64,000 nucleotides of DNA from Marinifilum sp965230805 (GTDB lineage Bacteria; Bacteroidota; Bacteroidia; Bacteroidales; Marinifilaceae). The stretch is from contig NZ_OZ246019.1 of NCBI RefSeq assembly GCF_965230805.1, positions 4,464,001-4,528,000 on the forward strand, given 5' to 3'. The number at the start of each line of letters is the position of its first letter. Within the stretch, counting starts at the first letter, position 1. The notes beneath the pieces were generated by a model that searched no databases, had not been told where the DNA came from, and saw nothing but the letters and a program-made list of their open reading frames with translations. Below are positions 53,157 through 61,197 of the stretch, in pieces. A program made the translations under genes and the position numbers.

Positions 53157-54342
53157 GAAAAAAGTAGTATTAGCATATAGCGGAGGATTAGATACAACAT
53201 ATTGTGCACTTTACCTTTCTAAGGAGTTGGGGATGGAAGTGTACACCGCGTTAGGAAATACAGGTGGTTTCAGTAAAGAGGAACTTTTAGAAATTGAAGA
53301 TAGAACCAAACAACTTGGCGTTGCTGAACATGTATCGTTAGATATCACAGAAGAATACTACGAAAAATGTATCAAGTACATGATTATGGGTAATGTATTA
53401 AAGAACAATACATATCCATTATCGGTAAGCTCCGAGAGAGCATTTCAGGCAATGGCAATTGCTCAATATGCTCATTCCATTAATGCAGATTATATAGCGC
53501 ACGGTAGTACAGGAGCTGGAAATGATCAGATCAGGTTCGATTTGATTTTTAAAATAATGGCTCCTAATGCTGAAATTATAACTCCTACTAGAGATTTGGA
53601 ATTAAGTAGGGAAATGGAAATTAACTACCTAAAAGAACACGGCATTAATGCGAACTTCGAAAAAATGAAATATTCCATTAATGCAGGAATTTGGGGAACA
53701 AGTATTGGAGGAAAGGAGACTTTAAGTTCCAACTTACCATTGCCAGAAGAAGCTTATCCTAAGCAAGTTGAAAAAACGGATCCAGAAAATTTAAGCATAG
53801 AGTTCAAGGAAGGTGAATTAGTAGCAGTAAATGGTGAAAAAGTTGACCATCCGCTTGAAGCAATTCAAAAAATTGAAGAAGCTGGAGCCGCTTTTGGGAT
53901 TGGGAGAGATATGCACATTGGAGACACTATAATTGGGACAAAAGGTAGAGTTGCTTTTGAGGCCGCTGCCCCTTTAATGATCATTCAAGCTCATCAAACT
54001 TTAGAAAAGCATACGCTAACAAAATGGCAAATGCATTGGAAGGAACAAATTGCAAATTTCTATGGAATGCTTTTGCATGAAGCTCAATATTTGGAACCAG
54101 TAATGAGAAATATGGAAAGCTTTCTTGTTGATACACAAAGGAATGTCAATGGAACGGTATGTATTAAAATGTTTCCTAAATACTTTCAAATAGAAGGTAT
54201 AGAATCTCCAAATGACTTAATGTCTGATTTATTTGGACAATATGGTGAAAGCAATGAAGGTTGGACAGCTGATGATGTAAAAGGATTTACAAATATTCTA
54301 GCTAATTCTCTTAAAATTTATCATACAATAAATCAGCAATAA
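53143..54342 (+). CDS. argG: Argininosuccinate synthase
   Basis: 399 residues. The ATP-pyrophosphatase loop is seen as VLAYSGGLDTTYCALYL at the N-terminus, with family text AHGSTGAGNDQIRFD and the aspartate/citrulline-binding GIWGTSIGG region. It joins citrulline and aspartate with ATP to give argininosuccinate in the cytoplasm. Its start lies inside the GNAT gene (14-bp overlap), and argC begins 2 bases after its stop. Confidence 0.95.
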   Translation: MTSNKKKVVLAYSGGLDTTYCALYLSKELGMEVYTALGNTGGFSKEELLEIEDRTKQLGVAEHVSLDITEEYYEKCIKYMIMGNVLKNNTYPLSVSSERAFQAMAIAQYAHSINADYIAHGSTGAGNDQIRFDLIFKIMAPNAEIITPTRDLELSREMEINYLKEHGINANFEKMKYSINAGIWGTSIGGKETLSSNLPLPEEAYPKQVEKTDPENLSIEFKEGELVAVNGEKVDHPLEAIQKIEEAGAAFGIGRDMHIGDTIIGTKGRVAFEAAAPLMIIQAHQTLEKHTLTKWQMHWKEQIANFYGMLLHEAQYLEPVMRNMESFLVDTQRNVNGTVCIKMFPKYFQIEGIESPNDLMSDLFGQYGESNEGWTADDVKGFTNILANSLKIYHTINQQ

Positions 54343-54343
54343 A

Positions 54344-55309
54344 ATGGTAAAAGTTGGTATAATAGGTGGTGCAGGATATACTGCAGGAGAATTGTTACGG
54401 ATTTTAATTTGGCATCCGAAAGTGAATATTGCTTTTGTACAAAGTGCTAGTCATGATGGTTATCCAATTACCGATGTGCACAAAGATTTGCTTGGAGATA
54501 CTGATTTGAAATTTGGCAAAGCCGACTATTCAAAAGTAGATGTGATATTTATCTGCTCCGGTCATGGAAAAACCAAATTATTTCTGGATCAAAACAATTT
54601 ACCTAATGGTCTTAAAATTGTTGATTTAAGTACTGATTACAGACCTAAAAACAATGGCAACGGTTTTGTTTATGGATTACCGGAATTGAATAAGGAAAGT
54701 ATTGAAACAGCTAATAGAATAGCAAATCCAGGATGTTTTGCTACTTGTATTGAGTTGGGATTGCTTCCATTGGCAGCAGAAAAACAATTAAGTGAAGAAA
54801 TCCATGTAAATGCAATTACAGGATCGACTGGAGCAGGACAAAATCCTATGGTAACTTCACACTTTAGCTGGAAGAATAATAATGTAGCAGTATATAAAGC
54901 ATTTACACATCAGCATTTGTCAGAGATTAATGAATCTGTACTTCAGCTACAGCCTGATTACTCAAAGGAGATCAACTTTATCCCGGTAAGAGGAAACTTT
55001 AGCCGAGGCATCATGGCAACAATCTATACTGATTGTAAATGGAGTCTGGAAGAAGCCAAAGAGAAATATGATTTGTATTATTCCGAACACCCTTTTGTTT
55101 CCATCTCGAATACTATACCTGATGTAAAACAGGTAGTTAACACTAACAAGTGTGTGTTATATTTTGAGAAACACGGTAGCAAGCTAATGATTATCTCAGT
55201 GATTGATAATTTATTAAAAGGTGCATCGGGACAAGCTGTTCAGAATATGAACCTGATGCTTGGCCTGAATGAAAAAGAGGGTTTAGGATTAAAACCAATT
55301 GGTTTTTAA
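54344..55309 (+). CDS. argC: N-acetyl-gamma-glutamyl-phosphate reductase
   Basis: 321 residues. The NADP site is GIIGGAGYTAGELLRIL at the N-terminus; the catalytic Cys is in ANPGCFATCIELGLLPL; the substrate loop ITGSTGAGQNP and the late RGNFSRGIMATIY are conserved. It reduces the acyl phosphate made by ArgB to the semialdehyde. Length is normal for the short ArgC type. It belongs to the argGCD run, with 11 bases to argD. Confidence 0.96.
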   Translation: MVKVGIIGGAGYTAGELLRILIWHPKVNIAFVQSASHDGYPITDVHKDLLGDTDLKFGKADYSKVDVIFICSGHGKTKLFLDQNNLPNGLKIVDLSTDYRPKNNGNGFVYGLPELNKESIETANRIANPGCFATCIELGLLPLAAEKQLSEEIHVNAITGSTGAGQNPMVTSHFSWKNNNVAVYKAFTHQHLSEINESVLQLQPDYSKEINFIPVRGNFSRGIMATIYTDCKWSLEEAKEKYDLYYSEHPFVSISNTIPDVKQVVNTNKCVLYFEKHGSKLMIISVIDNLLKGASGQAVQNMNLMLGLNEKEGLGLKPIGF

Positions 55310-55320
55310 ATAAGATAAAA

Positions 55321-56463
55321 ATGAAATTATTCGACGTATATAATTGTTACGATATAAACCTAGTGAACGGAAAGGGAATGGAACTTTCCGATGACAAAGG
55401 AAATCAATACCTGGATTTTTATGGAGGTCATGGTGTGATTTCCATCGGTCATTCTCACCCTCACTACATGTTTAGGATCGAAAACCAACTGCATTGTTTA
55501 GGATTTTATTCGAATGCGGTTAAGAATGATTTGCAAGAAAAATTGGCTTGTAAATTAGGGAAGATAAGTGGATATGATGATTACAATTTGTTTCTGTGCA
55601 ATTCGGGAGCAGAGGCAAATGAGAATGCATTAAAGATTGCATCATTTCACAATCAAAAGTCAAAAGTAATCTCAATTAAAGGTGCATTTCATGGTAGAAC
55701 AGGAGGAGCTCTGTCAATAACTGACAATCCAAAATTAGCATCTGAATTCAATGTCGAACACGACGTAGCATTTGTTGAAATGAATGATACTGAATCTCTT
55801 AAGAGTGAACTTTCTAAAGGGAACGTATCCGCTGTTATTATAGAAGGGATTCAGGGTGTTAATGGAGTTGTTGAGCCAACAATAGATTTCCTAAAAACAG
55901 CTAAAACCGTTTGTGAAGAAAATGATGCTTTGCTAATTCTGGATGAGATTCAATCAGGATTTGGAAGAAGCGGAAAGTTTTTTGCACACCAGTATTCTGG
56001 TGTAAAGCCAGATATTATTACCACAGCAAAAGGAATGGGAAATGGTTTTCCAATTGCTGGAGTTTTGATATCTCCAAAGCTAAAACCTTGGAAAGGCATG
56101 CTAGGAACAACCTTTGGTGGAAATCATCTGGCATGTGCCGCAGCAATAGCTGTTCTTGAAACTATAGAAGAAGAGCAATTAATAGATAATGCGAAAGAAA
56201 TAGGCAATTATTTAATCGCGAATTTAAAAGATAATAATGCTGTAAAAGCAATAAGGGGGAAAGGTTTAATGATTGGTATAGACATTGAAAATATGTCAGA
56301 AACAAGAACGAAGCTTTTAAAGGAATATGGAATATTTACAGGTTCCTCAGGAGAAAACACGCTTCGTTTACTACCACCGCTATCAATATCGAAAGCTGAA
56401 GCAGACCAATTCATTGAAGCATTTAACTGTGTTTTAGCAAGCACCTGTGCAGTTAAACACTAA
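55321..56463 (+). CDS. argD: Acetylornithine aminotransferase
   Basis: A 380-residue class-III PLP enzyme. Landmarks: YLDFYGGHGVISIGHSHP, the phosphate-binding NSGAEANENALKIA, LILDEIQSGFGRSGKFFA, and the PLP lysine in TTAKGMGNGFPIAGV. It transaminates the acylated glutamate semialdehyde to acyl-ornithine, using glutamate from GltBD. It shares class with the two PLP enzymes at 1354 and 2757 but is clearly of the ArgD branch. A 27-base gap separates it from argB. Confidence 0.94.
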   Translation: MKLFDVYNCYDINLVNGKGMELSDDKGNQYLDFYGGHGVISIGHSHPHYMFRIENQLHCLGFYSNAVKNDLQEKLACKLGKISGYDDYNLFLCNSGAEANENALKIASFHNQKSKVISIKGAFHGRTGGALSITDNPKLASEFNVEHDVAFVEMNDTESLKSELSKGNVSAVIIEGIQGVNGVVEPTIDFLKTAKTVCEENDALLILDEIQSGFGRSGKFFAHQYSGVKPDIITTAKGMGNGFPIAGVLISPKLKPWKGMLGTTFGGNHLACAAAIAVLETIEEEQLIDNAKEIGNYLIANLKDNNAVKAIRGKGLMIGIDIENMSETRTKLLKEYGIFTGSSGENTLRLLPPLSISKAEADQFIEAFNCVLASTCAVKH

Positions 56464-56490
56464 GTAGTAAAACCCAAATTGTAAGAAGAA

Positions 56491-57294
56491 ATGAGCGAAT
56501 TAACAGTAGTAAAAATTGGAGGAAATGTAATTGATAATCCTAATAAGTTAAATGACTTTTTGGATGCTTTTTCAAACCTTAATGGTAAAGTAGTTCTTGT
56601 TCATGGTGGGGGTAAATTAGCTTCTGATTTATCGGGTGAACTTGGAGTGAAAACCAAAATGGTAAATGGAAGAAGAATTACTGATGCTGATAATCTTAAG
56701 CTGGTAACAATGGTTTATGCTGGTTTGGTTAACAAGAATATCGTAGCTTCTTTGCAAGCAAGAGGCGTTAATGCACTTGGAATGTGCGGTGCCGATCAGG
56801 ATTTGATACTTGCAGAGAAGCGTAATCATCCTACAATTGATTTTGGATTTGTGGGAGATATCACGAAAGTGAACACCTTAGCATTATGCAAGCAAATTGA
56901 ATGCAACTCTACTTTGGTAATTGCTCCTATTACACACGATGGAAAAGGTCAATTACTCAACACAAATGCTGACACCATCGCAACCGAACTAGCTACTGCA
57001 TTAAGCAGGTTTTACAAAGTGAAGCTCATTTATAGCTTCGAAAAACTAGGGGTTTTAATGGATGCAGAAGATGAAAGCAGTGTAATGCCAGTATTAACTT
57101 CCGATCAATGCAAGAAAATGGTGAAAGAAGGGAGTATCAATACTGGTATGATGCCGAAAACAGAAAATGCTTTTTATGCATTATCTCAAGGCGTTGAGGA
57201 AGTTATCATTGGTAATTTTGTTTCGATGGAGAATTGTAAATCTTCCGGAACACAAGTAGTCTTAAACGCAAAGACACAAGGACACAAAGAATGA
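56491..57294 (+). CDS. argB: Acetylglutamate kinase
   Basis: A 267-residue amino-acid-kinase fold: VVKIGGNVIDNPNKL, the LVHGGGKLASDL loop, the LNTNADTIATELATAL nucleotide region and a late GSINTGMMPKTENAF. It phosphorylates the N-acylglutamate. The last residues (NAKTQGHKE) are encoded by a stretch (cgcaaagacacaaggacac) that looks like a common Bacteroidota intergenic repeat, so the true ancestral C-terminus was probably shorter. The transcarbamylase gene (argF or argF') expected nearby in many relatives is missing. Confidence 0.95.
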   Translation: MSELTVVKIGGNVIDNPNKLNDFLDAFSNLNGKVVLVHGGGKLASDLSGELGVKTKMVNGRRITDADNLKLVTMVYAGLVNKNIVASLQARGVNALGMCGADQDLILAEKRNHPTIDFGFVGDITKVNTLALCKQIECNSTLVIAPITHDGKGQLLNTNADTIATELATALSRFYKVKLIYSFEKLGVLMDAEDESSVMPVLTSDQCKKMVKEGSINTGMMPKTENAFYALSQGVEEVIIGNFVSMENCKSSGTQVVLNAKTQGHKE

Positions 57295-57417
57295 TGAATA
57301 AGCTTGTTAGATATTCTGCAAAAATCAGCGTAAAAAAATCTGCGCCTATTTGTGAGAATTTAAGCATTGCAATTCAAGATTTAACGTCTTTCTGCCTTAG
57401 CGTTAAAAATTAAAGAA
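57295..57417. repeat. Decayed dispersed-repeat text between argB and argE
   Basis: Holds phrases such as aatcagcgtaaaaaaatctgcg and tctttctgccttagcgttaa, which read like fragments of the repeat sentences (cgcaaagacacaag, cagcgtaaatctgcg) that recur between genes in many Bacteroidota. The identification is by recall, not search. Confidence 0.4.
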
Positions 57418-58482
57418 ATGAATTTGGAAAAATATAAAAATATAGCCCTGCAAACTTTGAAAGAGTTAATCTCTATTCAATCTTTCAGTAAAGAGGAACA
57501 TACGGTTGCTGATTTGATGGAGAATAAACTTAAAAGCTTTGGCTATAAAGTGAATAGAAAAGGTAACAATGTTTGGATCTTCAATTCAGATTTCAATGAA
57601 GGTAAGCCAGTCTTGCTAATGAATTCTCATTTGGATACGGTAAAGCCTAACGAAAAATGGACAAAAGATCCTTACAATCCTGAAATTGTAGACGATCAAC
57701 TTTATGGTTTGGGAAGCAATGATGCTGGTGGCTGCTTGGTCTCACTTATGGCTACTTTTCTGGCACTGGACGAAACGGATCAGGAATACAACCGAGTGTT
57801 TTGTGCTTCGGCAGAAGAGGAAATCTCAGGTAAAAACGGCTTTGAGTTAGTGCAAGATGAGATAGGTAGAATAGATGTTGGAATAGTAGGTGAACCAACA
57901 TTAATGGAAATGGCTATTGCAGAAAAAGGACTGATGGTTTTAGATTGTGAAGCCAAAGGAGTTCCCGGTCACGCTGCCAGAAATGAAGGAGTAAATGCCA
58001 TAAGTATAGCAATGAATGACATTGAATGGTTTCATTCTTTCAAATTTGAAAATGAATCGCAAATGCTTGGTCCGGTTAAAATGACTGTGACTCAAGTTAA
58101 CGCGGGGAAACAACACAATGTAATTCCAGCATCATGCAAATATGTAGTTGATGTTAGAACAAACGAGCATTATTCTAACGAAAAAGCCTTCGATATTATT
58201 CAAGAAAATATAGAAAGTGAGGTAAAAGCCAGATCGTTCAGAATGAATTCTTCTGGCATTCCATTGGAGCATCCACTTATTCAAACTGGCTTAAATCTAG
58301 GAATGGGATATTATGGGTCTCCAACAACATCTGATCAAGCAATAATGAAAGGATTTCCTACTCTAAAGTTAGGTCCTGGAGATTCTGCCAGATCGCATAC
58401 AGCAGATGAGTTTATCTATTTACATGAAATAAAGAAAGGGATCCAAAAATATTATAACTTGTTGAATGGATTGAAAATTTGA
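57418..58482 (+). CDS. argE: Acetylornithine deacetylase (M20 family)
   Basis: 354 residues. M20 metallopeptidase landmarks: LLMNSHLDTVKP (first metal His/Asp), GLGSNDAGGCLVSLMATF (bridging Asp), SAEEEISGKNG (Glu pair) and VGEPTLMEMAIAEKGLMVLD; the dimerisation domain begins near VPGHAARNEGVNAI. It removes the acyl group from acyl-ornithine or, in lineages with argF', from acyl-citrulline. It lies 123 bases after argB, with the repeat remnant between. Confidence 0.9.
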   Translation: MNLEKYKNIALQTLKELISIQSFSKEEHTVADLMENKLKSFGYKVNRKGNNVWIFNSDFNEGKPVLLMNSHLDTVKPNEKWTKDPYNPEIVDDQLYGLGSNDAGGCLVSLMATFLALDETDQEYNRVFCASAEEEISGKNGFELVQDEIGRIDVGIVGEPTLMEMAIAEKGLMVLDCEAKGVPGHAARNEGVNAISIAMNDIEWFHSFKFENESQMLGPVKMTVTQVNAGKQHNVIPASCKYVVDVRTNEHYSNEKAFDIIQENIESEVKARSFRMNSSGIPLEHPLIQTGLNLGMGYYGSPTTSDQAIMKGFPTLKLGPGDSARSHTADEFIYLHEIKKGIQKYYNLLNGLKI

Positions 58483-58644
58483 GAAGTGAATGAGTTAATG
58501 TGTGAACTTGTAAAGGAGGAAAACAAAAAGTTCTTAAACATTTTCACAGTGCATAAAAGCTATATAAAAATCTAAATGATAACTGCTTTATAGAAAAGGA
58601 GTTTGGAATCACCGCTTGACTTAATATTTAAACAAACACAGAAT

Positions 58645-59982
58645 ATGAAACTTTGGGATAAAGGCGTAAAAGTTGATAAGAAAATTGAACAGTTTACGAT
58701 AGGTATGGATCGTGAATTAGACTTGGAGCTGGCAGCTTTTGATGTGTTGGGATCACTTGCCCACATCGAAATGCTTCAGTCTATTGGTCTGCTTGAAAAG
58801 AAAGAATTGAAATTAATTCAGGAAGAACTCCGCAAAATATATTCAGCCATTAAAAACGATGACTTTGTGATTGAAGACGGGATTGAGGATGTTCACTCCC
58901 AAGTGGAGTATTTGCTTACCCAGTCATTAGGAGATATCGGTAAGAAAATACACAGTGGAAGATCGAGAAACGATCAGGTTCTATTGGACTTGAAACTATT
59001 CACCCGAAATAAACTGGAGGAAATCGTTCGTGAGGCAAGATTGCTATTCGATGAATTGATTGAGAAAAGTAATGCATACAAAGATGTATTGATTCCAGGA
59101 TACACACACTTGCAAGTAGCTATGCCATCATCGTTTGGTTTATGGTTTGGATCATATGCTGAAAGCTTAACCGATGATCTTTTGGTGTTGCAAGCAGCTT
59201 ATAAGGTAGTAAATCAAAATCCGTTGGGATCGGGAGCCGGATATGGTTCTTCTTTCCCATTAAATCGACAAATGACAAGCGATTTGCTCGGTTTTGATGA
59301 CCTAAGCTACAACGTGGTATATGCACAAATGGGGCGTGGAAAAATGGAGTTTACTGTACTGTCAGCTTTGGCAAATATGGCCATGACCATTGCCAAACTG
59401 GCTATGGATGCATGCTTGTACAACTCGCAGAACTTTAACTTCCTAAGTTTCCCTGATGAACTAACCACTGGAAGCAGTATCATGCCACACAAAAAAAATC
59501 CGGATGTGTTTGAGGTTATTAGAGCAAATGCCAATGCATTGCAAATGTTACCAGCTCAAATACAGGCTGTAACATCAAACCTTCCTTCAGGATATCATCG
59601 AGATTATCAGCTAACCAAAGAGTTCTTTATGCCTTCATTTGATAAAATGCTTTCATGTCTCGAAATGACCAGAATTATGCTATCGGAAGTAAAAATAAAC
59701 GAAGAGGTATTGAATGATGAACGCTACAAATACTTGTTTACCGTTGAAGAGGTAAATAAAATGGTAGTTGATGGTATTCCTTTTCGTGATGCATACAAAA
59801 AAGTTGGACAACTTGTTGAAGCAGGCGATTTTAATCACGAAGGTGAAATTAAACATGTACACGAAGGAAGTATTGGCAACCTGTGTAACGATAAGATTGT
59901 TTGCAAAATGAATGAAACTTTTATTGCATTCAATTTTCATAAAACAAAAGAGGCATATATGAATTTATTGAATCGAATATAG
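58645..59982 (+). CDS. argH: Argininosuccinate lyase
   Basis: About 445 residues from ATG 58645 (MKLWDKGVKVDKKIEQFTIG), which matches the family start; an in-frame non-ATG extension to 58603 is less likely. Landmarks: EDVHSQVE, GRSRNDQVLLDLKLF, PGYTHLQVAMPSSFG and the superfamily signature GSSIMPHKKNPD. It splits argininosuccinate into arginine and fumarate, the last step of the pathway. The 162 bases before it hold no recognisable feature. Confidence 0.95.
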   Translation: MKLWDKGVKVDKKIEQFTIGMDRELDLELAAFDVLGSLAHIEMLQSIGLLEKKELKLIQEELRKIYSAIKNDDFVIEDGIEDVHSQVEYLLTQSLGDIGKKIHSGRSRNDQVLLDLKLFTRNKLEEIVREARLLFDELIEKSNAYKDVLIPGYTHLQVAMPSSFGLWFGSYAESLTDDLLVLQAAYKVVNQNPLGSGAGYGSSFPLNRQMTSDLLGFDDLSYNVVYAQMGRGKMEFTVLSALANMAMTIAKLAMDACLYNSQNFNFLSFPDELTTGSSIMPHKKNPDVFEVIRANANALQMLPAQIQAVTSNLPSGYHRDYQLTKEFFMPSFDKMLSCLEMTRIMLSEVKINEEVLNDERYKYLFTVEEVNKMVVDGIPFRDAYKKVGQLVEAGDFNHEGEIKHVHEGSIGNLCNDKIVCKMNETFIAFNFHKTKEAYMNLLNRI

Positions 59983-60032
59983 TAACTACTAGGTACTGAA
60001 AATATAACATTAACCATTTTATAGAACTGTTT

Positions 60033-61130
60033 ATGTCACAACAGATAAAAGCAAAGCTAATATTACAGGATGGATCAGAATATATTGGTACATCTTTTGG
60101 GTATGAGGACTCCGTGGCAGGAGAGATGGTGTTTAACACTGCAATGACGGGATATCCTGAAAGTTTGACCGATCCTTCTTACAAAGGACAGATTTTGGTG
60201 AGTACTTTCCCTTTGATTGGAAACTACGGGGTTCCGGGAACATTGCAAGAAGATGAACTGTTCCGCTTTTATGAATCAGAAAAGATTCAGGTTTCAGCAT
60301 TTATTGTTTCTGATTACACCGAAGAATTTAGTCACTGGAATGCTAGCTTAAGTCTTGCAGACTGGATGAAAGAACACAAAATTCCCGGTATTTATGGTGT
60401 AGACACCCGTGCTCTAACCAAAAAGCTTCGAGAACAAGGGAGCATGCTTGCCAAAATTGTTTTTCAGGATAAGGAACCTGAATGGAAAGATCCAAACCTT
60501 GAAAACCTGGTAGCACAGGTAAGTATTCCTGATAAAAAAGTTTATGGCAACGGAAAGCACAAAGTACTTTTATTAGATTGTGGAGTAAAGAATAACATTA
60601 TCAGGTGTCTGTTAAAACGCGATACAACCGTAATACGAGTTCCTCATGATTACGACTTCACACAAGAGGAATACGATGGCTTATTTATTTCTAATGGTCC
60701 AGGAGACCCAAAACAGAATACATCTGCCATTGCAAATTTGAAGAAAGCTTTTGATCAAGATACTCCAATTATGGGAATTTGTCTGGGAACACAACTTATG
60801 GCGCTTGCCGCAGGAGCTGATACCTACAAATTAAAGTACGGACACAGATCTCACAACCAGCCAGTAGTACTTCAGGGAACCAAGCGTTGTTTCATTACCT
60901 CGCAGAACCACGGCTATGCTATTAATAACGATACTTTACCTAAAGAATGGCAACCTTTGTTCATTAATGCCAACGACAATACATGCGAAGGAATAAAGCA
61001 TGTTTCTAAACCATTTTTTGCTTCTCAGTTTCACCCCGAAGCATCGAGTGGACCTACTGATACAGAGTTCCTTTTTGACGATTTCATTGGAATGATGGAA
61101 GAGTATAAAGTATCAAGTATAAATGAATAA
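60033..61130 (+). CDS. carA: Carbamoyl-phosphate synthase small subunit
   Basis: 365 residues. N-terminal CPSase-small domain (LILQDGSEYIGTSFGYEDSVAGEMVFNTAMTGYPESLTDPSYKGQ) and class-I glutaminase domain with nucleophile Cys in MGICLGTQLMALAAG and catalytic His/Glu in FHPEASSGPTDTEFLF. It releases ammonia from glutamine for CarB. Its place after argH suggests a carbamoyl-phosphate supply tied to arginine, though one CarAB may also serve pyrimidines. Confidence 0.96.
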   Translation: MSQQIKAKLILQDGSEYIGTSFGYEDSVAGEMVFNTAMTGYPESLTDPSYKGQILVSTFPLIGNYGVPGTLQEDELFRFYESEKIQVSAFIVSDYTEEFSHWNASLSLADWMKEHKIPGIYGVDTRALTKKLREQGSMLAKIVFQDKEPEWKDPNLENLVAQVSIPDKKVYGNGKHKVLLLDCGVKNNIIRCLLKRDTTVIRVPHDYDFTQEEYDGLFISNGPGDPKQNTSAIANLKKAFDQDTPIMGICLGTQLMALAAGADTYKLKYGHRSHNQPVVLQGTKRCFITSQNHGYAINNDTLPKEWQPLFINANDNTCEGIKHVSKPFFASQFHPEASSGPTDTEFLFDDFIGMMEEYKVSSINE

Positions 61131-61152
61131 GGAAAAATTAGAAGAATTATCA

Positions 61153-61195
61153 ATTAACAGCCAATAGCTAATTGCTAAAGGCTAATAGCTAGGAA
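61153..61195. repeat. Short repeat-like stretch between carA and carB
   Basis: The text aacagccaatagctaattgctaaaggctaatagct repeats GCTAAT/AGCTA motifs. A related phrase (ggctaattgctaatgg) occurs near 12691. It resembles a dispersed Bacteroidota intergenic repeat. Confidence 0.4.
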
Positions 61196-61197
61196 CA

